Positions 1 through 8,660 of a stretch of DNA of 17,802 nt are shown here, piece by piece. The notes under the pieces are model-generated. The model did no database searches. It was given only the letters and a program-made list of their open reading frames with translations, and had not been told where the DNA came from. How positions within the stretch are numbered: the first letter of the stretch is position 1; every line of letters starts with the position of its first letter. Source of the stretch: Podila epigama. Taxonomy: Eukaryota > Mortierellomycota > Mortierellomycetes > Mortierellales > Mortierellaceae. The stretch spans positions 1 through 17,802 of the forward strand of contig JAAAVE010000506.1 in assembly GCA_015679605.1 (NCBI GenBank), read 5' to 3'. Position numbers and translations under genes: made by a program.

Positions 1-113
1 CAAATCCAGTCACGACTTTCGCTGCGGTTTTCTCACGCCCCCAATCCGCAACCCTGAGCAACATGCGGACAACGCTGGTAATTCTTGGCACCACGCTCTC
101 AAGAGAACGAGGT
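1..113 (+). other. Possible 3' part of an exon cut by the left edge
   Basis: The first ~113 bases are GC-richer than the spacer that follows and are open in more than one frame. They end at a strong donor-like sequence (GTGTGAGTG, from position 114) followed by A/T-rich sequence, which is how exons end elsewhere here. I cannot choose a frame or recognise a product. A minus-strand reading of the same bases is also open, so the strand is uncertain. Any continuation on the plus strand would have to end before about 280, where the 3' end of the next gene lies. Confidence 0.2.
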
Positions 114-280
114 GTGAGTGATTTTTTTAAAAAAAATTGTATTTTTGTGGTATGTGATCACAGAGAGAAGGAAAACACTATGAACGAGGGACAGGACTCG
201 TGCAAAATCGTTAATGCAGATATCCTGACGGTTACGAGTGGTTGGTATTATTAGGCAGAAACTATGAGCATCTTTCAACT

Positions 281-2265
281 CTAAACAGCAAGGGCGCCCA
301 TAGGATCGTAGGCAGGGAGGACGTGTGCCTCCTGCTTGAGTACATCCAAGAGCCGCTGTGGGACCGACGCCTTGTCGAGCACGATCTGGTACACAAACTC
401 ACTGAACCATTCATCGCTCATCACAAGGTAGCCCTTGTCGCCTCCAACCTCGCCCCAACTGTTCTCGACGCGCCAGCGTACAGACTTGCCATTCTTATCC
501 ACGTGGACGCCCGTGAAGACCATCGCGTGGGTCATCAAACTCTCGCCGTAGAGCAAACGCTCAGCTTTGGTCATGTCAAACATGACATTGAACGTCAAGT
601 CATATTGGAAGACCTTGGGGTCCAGGATGCCTGCATCGCGTTGCAGGAACTTGCCAACATCCGCACCAAACCAGACCTGTGTGTATTGAATAGGAGGGAG
701 GCGAACGGCAAGTTAGACGCTGACATGTCTTTTGGTCATGGAGCCCTTGAACATTCATTTTGCATAATCAATCACTCAATCACTTACAGGCTTGCCGGAC
801 TGCAACTTCTTGATGGCAAGATCCTTGAGGTCCTGGATCTCGGTGTTGATATAACGAATGGGGCGACCACCAGAGATGTTGCCCAAGTACTGGACAGTGT
901 ACAATGCCTGGCGCTTGTTGCGAGGGTCATCAATGATGGAGACCGTGTCTTCGACAGGGTATCCGACATGATCGCGGAAGAACGATTGGGGCGTCAGATC
1001 CGTAAACTCAAAGTACTTTTTGTCCTTGTTTCGGAAAGACCAGGTGAAGGGCTTCTTTGGGGGCTCGCCAAGGGTGATGGCCATGATGTTGTAAATCTCT
1101 TTGAGCATCTTTTCCTTCTCCTCGCGCAACTTTTCAATGGACACGCCTTGTGCGCTCAGTCGGCGCAAGACGACAGCAAAGTCGCGTAATTTGGAAATGA
1201 CAAGGTTGTTCAGCTTGCCTGTGCTGGACGAGGTGAAGCTCTCGGGGTAGATTGACTTTGGCACAACACCATAACGATGGACGAGATTGACGAGCATGTC
1301 CCATTGACCGCCGTCATTGACGGGCTCCTTGAGCAGGTGCTGCACCACACGGTCGTTGATGTCTTTGGAGCGAAGGTCGATCATGCACTCGAGGAACCCT
1401 AATTGCGACATTTTTTCCGATTTTTTTTTTGTGTGCAACAATGTACAAATGTAAGGGTCATGCTCAATTTCTCATGAATGCATGCGTGTTCACTCTTCTT
1501 TTTTGTCAAACTGTCAACCACCCTTTTTTTTTCTTCTTTTTCTTGACTTACAGTTGCTCTTCTCAAACTTGTCCCAGAAAAAGAGGTACGATTGCGAGAG
1601 CTCAAACTCATCGAGATTGTACTTTTTGATGATTTCAAGACGGAAGACGTTCATGGCAGCAAAGATCCAGCAACGACCCGAACTCTTTTGGTTCGTGACC
1701 TTGGCCTCTGGCTCAATGTTGACATTGAAGATGTGGCGGTCCTCGGTGATAGCATCACGGTTCGTCAAGAGTGTAGTAAAGTCGAGGTTGTGAGCCGCAT
1801 TCTGAGCCATTCTGTTCTTGGGATCGGCATTGAACTGGTGGCTGGGAGAACAAAAAAGTGTGGGTAAGAGTTGTATGCTTGTTTTAGGGCATTATTTCGC
1901 GTATCATGCATGACATGTCAAAAGGAAGCATGGATGGAACGTAGATCCGAATGGACATCGGACTGAGACTAGAGAGGGATGAATGAGGGGAGAGGTCAAT
2001 CATACCTGTACTGGTCGACGAGATCCTTGCGGATAACAGCCTGAGGCTGGTTGACGGTGGTGGGTTCCTTGAGGATGGGACCTTCGCCGAGGAGGTGGTT
2101 GTCGAGATCGATTTTCATATCGGGATAAGCAGGTGGGTTGAATGTAGAGTTGCTGTTGTTATAAGAAGGTAAAGAGCTTTTGGAAGATCGTCTGCTAGAA
2201 TAGGTCGACTTTGACGAAACAATAGTGTTGTGAGGGTCGATGTGCTTGGAAGAAACGCAACCCAT
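281..2265 (-). CDS. BLH1: Bleomycin hydrolase / cysteine aminopeptidase (peptidase C1B), 4 exons
   Basis: The exons on the minus strand are 2265-2006, 1841-1552, 1398-788 and 676-281. They join in frame to 518 residues; introns are 164, 153 and 111 nt with GT..AG ends. The papain-type active site is complete: QKSSGRCWIFA with oxyanion Q138 and nucleophile C144, H437 in SLMTHAMVFTG, and N459 in VENSWG. The C-terminus, DPMGALAV, resembles the conserved arm that reaches into the active site of yeast Lap3/Blh1. In the family these are barrel-shaped hexameric cytosolic aminopeptidases that trim peptides and detoxify bleomycin and homocysteine thiolactone. The protein is longer than yeast (483) or human (455) relatives because of a Ser/Asn/Tyr-rich N-terminal extension of about 70 residues, starting MGCVSSKH. 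That start fits N-myristoylation at G2 and palmitoylation at C3. The start is the first ATG of exon 1. Residues are as expected for an active enzyme. Confidence 0.95.
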
Positions 2266-2405
2266 GGAAGACAGGAATATATACAGCGAGTTGTGAATGT
2301 GTGAAAGGTGAGGGATGTGAAGGATAGAGCGTGTAGTTCGATGAAAAGGGGGGGAAGAAAGAGAGAGAAAGGGGAAAGAAAGGATGTCACTGAGGTATTT
2401 ATGCT
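2266..2405 (-). promoter_or_regulatory. Probable core promoter and leader of the bleomycin hydrolase gene
   Basis: On the minus strand a weak TATA-like element (CATAAATAC, about 2395-2405) sits roughly 130 nt before the ATG. It is followed by a pyrimidine-rich leader (2340-2390, read as C/T-rich on the minus strand). A second AT-run, about 2275-2282, is too close to the ATG to be a TATA box. No specific factor sites were recognised. Confidence 0.35.
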
Positions 2406-2440
2406 AACCTACGTTCCACTCATTTCACTCATGTCACACT

Positions 2441-2481
2441 TTCATTCATTCATTCATTCAATTTATTCATTCATTTCATTC
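2441..2481. repeat. Imperfect (CATT)n microsatellite
   Basis: CATT units are tandemly repeated with small interruptions, ending near TTCATTTCATTC. The tract lies upstream of the bleomycin hydrolase promoter. Similar tetranucleotide tracts occur at several other points in this window. Confidence 0.85.
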
Positions 2482-2896
2482 GGTTTTTCCTCCTCATCCA
2501 TTCACACGTTTGCGATAACGTTTGGAGTATGTACAGCTTGGAGGGTACCCCTATCTTCAGCAAGAAATCGTGTTAATTCGCTGCTCAAGTGAAAGAAACG
2601 TTTTTTTTGTACCATGTTCATGTTAAGCTGCATGCGCGTGACACATTCAGCTCGACTCGTCCTTTGAGAGCGCCCTGCCTAAAAAAAAGGGTTTTTGACC
2701 GACGCTACCTCTTTTGGGCAACATGCCAGAAAAAAAAAACCTATTGCGTTATTGTGTTATTGTGTTTTTGTGTTGTTCTCCATCCCATCTTACATTGTCC
2801 ACGAACTAACCATCTTTCTTGAAGAGACAGGCTGCATAAACCAAAAACAAAGACGTTTTGTTGTTATAGGACACAATCTTTTCATTCATGCCATCG

Positions 2897-2990
2897 TTTA
2901 TTCTCACGAACGGGATTCATCCGTGCTGCATGTAGCTCTTGGCATTTTGCATGTTGGCCTTGTTACAGTCAAAGCATACCTCGGAAGTAG
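2897..2990 (-). other. Weak candidate terminal exon with a polyadenylation signal
   Basis: On the minus strand a CCAG acceptor is followed by an open frame from 2990. It encodes a short Cys-containing peptide (TSEVCFDCNKANMQNAKSY...) and stops with TGA at 2919-2917. An AATAAA hexamer follows only 15 nt later (2902-2897). The CFDC pair loosely recalls the start of an ArfGAP zinc finger, but the conserved Trp-Ala-Ser and the second Cys pair are absent. I found no upstream exon that joins it, so it may be a gene relic or chance. Confidence 0.2.
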
Positions 2991-4157
2991 CTGGTAAGGT
3001 GCTCCTTTTAATGTAGAAAAAAATGATGGGATTGTTTTGTTTCCCTTGGATAACCGTGGTAATTTTTTTTACCACTAATGCATGCAACTATCGCGTCTTC
3101 TTGGGAATGATGCATGTTCAATGCACATGGCCCTATGTAGCGAGTCCATTCTCTGCCCTTTTGTCCAGAGAATGAAAGAGATGGGTCTGAGAGCGCAAGA
3201 GATTAGATTGACGCTACCAGAGATGAGACTGGCAGTGTGAGAAGATTGGTCCTGTCAGTCCTCTCCCTTGTCCCACTCATCCAATCTGTTGTGCCGTATC
3301 TCATGTTTTCAACTCCACTGGTCATATATCTAGAAGAGTAGGACGCCAAGCCTAGGACAAAAAGACTAGGACAAAAAAAAAGACACGGCTAGAATGTGGG
3401 GCTAGAACGCGAGAGCAAAAGGCTTTGACCAATGTGTTGTGGGAACATGTTTGTAGACGAAAAATGTGCAGAATTCCACGGCGCTTTTTGTTTACGTTTT
3501 ATTTTGTTTATTTGTTGTTGTTTTTGGTATTTTTTTTTTCTTTTCTTTTTCCTGGCGTGTCCCAAGCACACGACAATAATATCCCAACATGGATAAGGAA
3601 CAAGTAAAAAAAGAAACAAAGAAAGAAAAAAAATAAAAACAAAAAAGCTGGGTTGTTTGGTAATAACGCTAAATTGAGAGCGGCGCTTTTGTTAAAGATG
3701 ACAAGGAAAATTTACCCTTAGACAGATCAAAAACCGATAGGATATCGATGGGATACGATGCAAGGGGGGGTGGATGTCCTTGCATGAATGGGGCAAGTAT
3801 GGCGCCCTATCAAAGGACCATGCAGCCGTGGCCATGTCACACAAAACGGACCCTTTTCGTGCCTCCGTGGCGCGTTTTCCAAGAGAGCATTTTGATAATC
3901 GATATCGGATGACGAGAATAAAAATCAGAAATACCAGCAACAAACAAAATAACGAGGAGTGTGCAGCAATACCATGGTGTGTGTTGAGGATACGCACCAT
4001 AGGATCAATGGTACATGCAGCGACACGGCTTACAAAAAAAATGGCCAAACTGAGAAGGGGAAAAAAAAATAAGCATAAGTACCGACTTCTATCCTAATTG
4101 CTTCTGTTCCTTTGTTCATTCATCTCCACCCTTGTCACCTTACCATTTTCATCCGCC

Positions 4158-5367
4158 ATGCTGCTGAAAGCACTTGCCATGCCGGTTATGGCCTTTGCTG
4201 TGGCCAACGCACAGGTACTCACAGGGTACCCTCCATTGTTCCAAGTACCAGACGTAAACTCGCCAGAAGTCCAAGGCTGGTTATCGGTAAGTCATTCAAC
4301 CATAATGCATGTATCTCACCCTCCCCAATGACCAATTCGCAAAGCAACGAGCAACTCAAATGATTGTGTCTCTCTATACAGGAAATTGATTTGCAAGGAG
4401 CGCCAACGATCTCACTCAACAGTGGTGACCCACCCAGCTGTCCAACTGAGCCCTCTTTCCCCGGTCGGTAAGGGTGTTTTTCGTTTTCGACGTATCAGGT
4501 TTTTTGGTCGCCAATTACCCTTTATTCTTCATCAGCTTGAACTTGACGTAAAATCTGATTCACGTCAACTTTTTTATCCCCTTCTCTCTCACTCTCTCTC
4601 ACTCTCTCTCATGCACATTCCTACACGCATACTCCTTCTCTCTCGCTCCCACTTTGACACACATGTCTATCCTACACAAAAAAAGCTGCAACTGGATTTG
4701 TGACTGGTGCTGGACTGAAGACTTGTTCTGGTGCCGAAGAGACAACACTTTGGCTGTCACGTTTGACGATGGTCCTCAGGTGGTCACGCCTCAGTTGCTT
4801 GACTACCTCAAGCAAGAGGAGGTCCGAGCTACCTTCTTCCTCATGGGCAGTAACGTTGTTCTGCGCCCCGAAATTGTTCGCCGACAGCTTGCCGAGGGCC
4901 ACAGCTTGGCTTCGCACACTTGGTCCCACAAGGGTCTGACAACGCTCACGAACGAGCAGATCGTGGCAGAAGTCAAGTGGGCCGAGAAAGCTATTCACGA
5001 GGCCGCGGGTGTTCGCCCTCGATACATTCGCCCACCGTATGGTGATGTTGACAACCGTGTCCGTTTTGTGCTCAAGAAGCTTGGTTATGTTGTCGTCAAC
5101 TGGAGTGGCGGTGAATTTGCTACGGATGATTGGATGTTGCCCAACATGAAGACGGAGCAGCAGATTGTAGATACTTTTACACAGAGTTTGGATAACTATA
5201 TTGCCAATGGACGTCAAAAGGGTATCATCGCGTTGGAGCACGATTTGAGCATCGATATGGTCAATCTGGCCAAGAGACTCATTCCTCTGGCACGCGCCCG
5301 CGGCATTCTTGTCACAGATGTCCCCAGTTGCCAAAATGACCGTTGTCGATACAAGTGTTCCGATTAA
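4158..5367 (+). CDS. Secreted chitin deacetylase (CE4 polysaccharide deacetylase), 3 exons
   Basis: The exons are 4158-4286, 4382-4467 and 4686-5367, giving 298 residues; introns are 95 and 218 nt. Residues 1-19 form a signal peptide with a probable ANA|Q cleavage site, so the protein should enter the secretory pathway. The NodB-type core is complete. TFDDG carries catalytic D99 and metal ligand D100, HTWSH carries metal ligands H149 and H153, RPPYG lies at 187-191, NW at 210-211 stands where many members have DW, and LEH carries H257. Such enzymes remove acetyl groups from chitin to make chitosan in the wall. A Cys/Trp-rich segment (residues 73-88) precedes the domain and the C-terminus has three more Cys, suggesting disulfides. 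I see no hydrophobic GPI tail and no chitin-binding module. The join into exon 3 uses an AAAAAAAG acceptor with no pyrimidine tract. It is required by frame and restores the expected Cys-Asn-Trp region. Confidence 0.93.
4583..4610 (+). repeat. CT-rich repeat in chitin deacetylase intron 2
   Basis: Repeated ACTCTCTCTC units lie inside the second intron. They probably serve as the pyrimidine-rich part of that intron, although they are about 75 nt from the acceptor used. Confidence 0.7.
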
Positions 5368-6780
5368 AGGGAGTCTGATAGAACAGCTGTGCTGTTCTAC
5401 TTTTACTTTTCAATGTTTTATCTGCCTGATCTGTTGTGTTTTGCTCCTCCAAATATGAATGTAGCCGACTTGAACGCGCCGTGATTTTAATAATGAAGTG
5501 AAACGCTCAGGCCTATACGTGGAAAAGAAAGGAAAACAAATTCCATTTTGTGAATAAGCGTAGACAAAAGACACCTTCGGGTATCGCCATATTTTGACGT
5601 CGAACTATAACAAGAAAGTGGACGGCCTTGCTGAGACGAAGAAAGTTTTTTTTTTTTTTGTCCACCAGGGTCATTTTTTCCTGTCCGATGCTCTCAGATC
5701 GTGTGCATGTCGCATGCTGACATGAAATGACACCTGTCTGTCATGCTGCTTCCAATTCTTCACACTTTTAATCTCTTTCCTTTGTTGGAGTTGGACGAGA
5801 AGGCCCATCCGTCCATTCTTCGGTTCATTCATCTATCCATCCATCCATCCATCCATCCGACTAACCAAATGTCTTTCCGTGAAACAGTTCCATTGATGAT
5901 TCCATGCACACGCATGCATTAAAATAGGCTACCATCCTAAACATGCGCATCGGTATCGCGGGTGGTGAAGAGCATATGATAAAGGTGGGATGGCTGCCGA
6001 ACCAGAACCAATTTTGTCACCAAGTTCAAAAGGGATCCTTTCTGGAAGGGTAACGTTCACTGCTCAAATTAGTTTCGAATAAGAAATATGATGTTGTGCC
6101 ATTTGTGATGAGGATGATGAAGATGAACGGGGTCAAAAAAAAACGTTTAGCCAAATACCACATTACACGTGAATGCCGGGTTCGGCCAATCACATACCCG
6201 AAGGAATCCAGGATGGCTCCCACAAAATGTTTTTTTTTAAAGCTGAGAAGTCGGCCTATTTTTTTTATTTTTTCGATTTCGATTGCCGAATTAAAAATCC
6301 AATCGTGCCAATAATGCGCCAATAATGCGCCAATTGCAAATTATATTTTAACTTCATATGTTTACAAGCATGCCTTTCTCTTTATTTTATTTTTTCTTCG
6401 GTTCCCATTATCCAGATGAGGAATGTGGTGAGGGCTTAACTTTCCCACATGTCGAACGGAAGAGTAAAGTTTAGTATTTTGTCAATTGGTCATATCTTGA
6501 GAAAAAATAAAATAGGAATAGCTCATGAAGATAATATTTCATACTTTTGAAGAGATTACAAGATTTGTCAAACCGTTTATGCTTTTTTGTGCTAGTGTAA
6601 TAAGAGATATGAAGGGTTGTACAAAATGAACAAGAATAATAAAATAAAATAAAAAAGGGTGCAGATGCAGACAAGTTGTACCATGACCATGGTGACGTAT
6701 GTATACAAGGGAAGACAAAGACCAAGATTAAGGACAGAGTGGAGGTTGAAGGGAAATGGTGGAGGGGCAAGATAGTCCAC
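5368..6780. other. Intergenic region downstream of chitin deacetylase
   Basis: About 1.4 kb of mostly A/T-rich sequence. It holds the chitin deacetylase 3' UTR, a (ATCC)6 tract at 5835-5858, a doubled 11-mer AATAATGCGCC near 6310-6332, and several A/T homopolymers. Short open frames occur on the minus strand (for example 6026-6322) but show no domain, and their translations are compositionally biased. Some isolated splice-like sites are present, such as GTATGT on the minus strand near 6199, but they do not assemble into a gene model. Confidence 0.55.
5835..5858. repeat. (ATCC)6 microsatellite
   Basis: Six uninterrupted ATCC units, with related CATT sequence just before them. Confidence 0.9.
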
Positions 6781-6784
6781 TCAC

Positions 6785-6829
6785 GCTATGCTCCCCGTCT
6801 CCGCGTTGTTTGTCCTGTTTAACCGTAAA
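6785..6829 (-). other. Candidate internal exon of an unrecognised minus-strand gene
   Basis: On the minus strand a roughly 35-nt pyrimidine tract ends in CCCCACAG at 6830. This is one of the best acceptors in the window. It is followed by 45 bases and then a consensus GTGAGT donor at 6784. The exon length is divisible by three and one frame reads FTVKQDKQRGDGEHS. The next upstream donor is AAG|GTGAGA at 7216/7215, which would give a 386-nt intron and keep a frame open (upstream peptide ending SLRIAVISIK). I do not recognise the product. It could also be a leader exon or a non-coding transcript. Confidence 0.35.
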
Positions 6830-7215
6830 CTGTGGGGAGAAAGGAAGAGGGAGGGAGAAGGAGAAGAGCTCAAATGTCAAAGCAGGTGATCGAGTGAAAA
6901 TAGTGAACGAAGGGGCGTGAGCAAGTGAAAAATAAAGATAAGTCTATAGAACTTGTGGAAGAAGTGTGTAGGAGCAAGGTGGGGGATGTGTGAAAGTACT
7001 TTTGGCTTATAGTAGGTCGGATGGACAGATAGTGGGCGGATATGAATGTGGATGGATAAGGAGTAATGTAACGTAGCGGGATGGCCCATTCACGCATTTG
7101 CTTACTGTACTGCTGTACGGCCCAATACCTCATAATCACATTCATCATCCACACGCTCTCTTTCTATTTCAAATGATTTTTTTTTTTTTAAATTTTTTAA
7201 ACTCCATTTTCTCAC

Positions 7216-7700
7216 CTTGATTGAGATAACGGCAATTCTTAAGCTCGCTTGCTCGCTGGGTTTTGTTTGCATGTGCAAATGCGAGACTTGAGGTCTGTCG
7301 GGGCAAGCGAGGAAGAGGTGGCGATTGTGGGTGAACTTGTGGAAGGATTCTGATCGGACTTGACGATGGTGGAGTTGCTCTCCTCCTCTTCTCCTTTTGT
7401 CTTTTTTTTTTTTTTTTTGTTTTTTTGGTCTTTCCTTTTCCAAGGATGGATGGATGGATGGATGGATGGATGGATGGATGGACATGGAGAGAACAGACCG
7501 ATGTTTGTTTCTGTAGTGTTTTGTTTTGTTTGAGTGTGGAGAGTGTTTTGGGGAAGAGATGTGTGTGCATAAATGTTTGTTTTTGTGAGTGTGCGAGTGA
7601 TGCGTGTGATCGATGTTTGCGTGTGTTTCCATAGACTTGGCATGTATCAGCCACTCTTGAATGTTGTTATTGTTGTTGTTTTCTTGAAAGTGATGGTGAT
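7216..7700 (-). other. Candidate 5' exon/leader of the same unrecognised minus-strand unit
   Basis: Read on the minus strand, about 7700-7400 is G-poor and rich in C, A and T (CACACTC, CACACAC, CCATCC). This resembles the leaders of the acyl-CoA synthetase and kynureninase genes here. About 7385-7216 is C-rich at codon ends and is open in more than one frame. The frame containing SNSTIVKSDQNPSTSS has the most exon-like codons but stops at 7239; another ends at the AAG|GTGAGA donor at 7216. Because all frames are open, coding capacity is ambiguous. No domain was recognised. Confidence 0.25.
7444..7481. repeat. (GGAT)9 microsatellite
   Basis: About nine and a half perfect GGAT units. They sit beside a long T-run (about 7401-7426) inside the candidate leader of the unassigned minus-strand unit. 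Read in frame on the minus strand they give the repeated peptide SIHP, which should not be taken as a real protein repeat. Confidence 0.95.
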
Positions 7701-8384
7701 GGTAGTAGAATAAAAGTCGACCCAGTGGGTGAGGATAGACGTGTAAATGTGAGTTGTACAATAATAACAATATCATGGATGGATGGCAAGTGTGGACATG
7801 TGTCTGCTGCCCTGTTGTGTGACAAATTGTCAAAGCGCAAAAGTTGTCCAAACGTGAAATGACACAGAAACACAGACCGACGACATAACATTTTATTATT
7901 GAGCGATTTGGACTTGACAGACTGACAACTTTGTGTGCTCTGAGAGTCCATTCACACACAACACACACATAAACAACATTTAAACAAACTCTTTTCCTTA
8001 CTTTGCTAAAAGTATATGCGATGGATTGATTGATTATGCTGGTCCATTTCTCTCTCTCTCTCTCTTGTGCCCATGCTGAGTTATTATTATTATGGTCTAT
8101 CCTCATCATCCCAATCCATTCTCCTGTAACGACCGGTCTTGACGGACAGCTTCTCAGCAAGAAAATAAGAAAAAAAAAGAAATTCAGACAAACACCACAC
8201 ACACCACACCAACCAACCAAAAAAAAAGTCAAATCAAGAAAAAAAAAAAAAGGGAAAAATGCAATGCCGCTTTCCCACCCGCATCATCCGCATCACCATC
8301 ATCACCCTAACAAGCTCGGACTCGACTGCTGGTTCGTCTTGTCTCACTCACTCACTCACTCATTTGATCCATCAGTTCAGGTGA
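7700..8384. other. Spacer upstream of the acyl-CoA synthetase gene
   Basis: No gene is supported. The stretch has low-complexity sequence: a CT dinucleotide run at 8048-8064, TTATTATTATTA at about 8080-8092, several A-runs between 8160 and 8255 and ACTC units near 8345-8361. It probably contains the upstream promoter of the acyl-CoA synthetase gene and, if real, that of the divergent minus-strand unit. Confidence 0.5.
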
Positions 8385-8394
8385 TATAAAAAGG
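8385..8394 (+). promoter_or_regulatory. TATA box of the acyl-CoA synthetase gene
   Basis: TATAAAAAGG is a near-perfect TATA element, 276 nt before the ATG. It is followed by a C/T- and A/C-rich, G-poor leader (about 8415-8660) with ACACAC and CTTCTTCTT tracts. Transcription would start about 25-35 nt downstream, giving a 5' UTR of roughly 240 nt. Confidence 0.6.
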
Positions 8395-8660
8395 TCACAT
8401 CCTTCATTTTCTTTTTTTCTTTTTTCCTTTTATCTTGATCATCCCATTCTTTTCTCGCTTTCTTTTCACCTCATTCATTCACCTCTCCCGGAACTCGCAA
8501 TAATAATTCCTTTATTCGCACGTTCATCCCTCACTCCTGTACATACACACATACACACACACACTACTATCACACTTCTTCTTCTTCACTACCACCATCA
8601 TCTTAACGCACTCGCACACTCACAAACTCACACAACCACAACCACACCCACATATTCACA

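Larger units (their letters stand above)
2266..4157. other. Intergenic spacer between bleomycin hydrolase and chitin deacetylase
   Basis: About 1.9 kb without a gene I can support. It holds a CATT-type microsatellite (2441-2481), A/T homopolymers (for example 3530-3550 and 3606-3646) and an imperfect direct repeat, CTAGGACAAAAA, near 3353 and 3366. It also holds one weak candidate terminal exon on the minus strand (2917-2990, listed separately). The open frames here are short, lack splice context and have no recognisable domain. The last few hundred bases should include the chitin deacetylase promoter, but no clear TATA box is visible. Confidence 0.6.

Noticed and set aside
242-1189. 315-codon open frame on the plus strand
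   Set aside because: It is antisense to bleomycin hydrolase exons, which carry intact catalytic motifs and splice sites. The openness follows from codon bias.
2917-2990. ArfGAP gene
   Set aside because: Only the first CxxC-like pair is similar. The Trp-Ala-Ser core, second Cys pair and arginine finger are missing, and no upstream exon was found.
3774-4097. 107-codon plus-strand open frame before chitin deacetylase
   Set aside because: No domain, no signal of codon bias and no splice context. It lies in the expected promoter region.
4672-5334. 220-codon minus-strand open frame
   Set aside because: Antisense to the CE4 catalytic exon, whose five motifs are complete on the plus strand.
5835-7481. 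CRISPR or transposon terminal repeats
   Set aside because: The repeats are uninterrupted tetranucleotides without spacers. No terminal inverted repeats, target duplications or transposase/reverse transcriptase motifs were seen.
7102-8232. 376-codon minus-strand open frame as a single protein
   Set aside because: The translation is His/Lys/Asn homopolymers, SIHP repeats and poly-Lys from A-runs and microsatellites, so it is low-complexity DNA. Only the splice signals near 7216 and 6785 seemed worth keeping.
5368-8660. tRNA, 5S rRNA or snoRNA genes in the gaps
   Set aside because: Scanning both strands by eye for GGTTCGANTCC-type B boxes with matching stems found none. A proper tRNAscan/Infernal run could still find something I missed.
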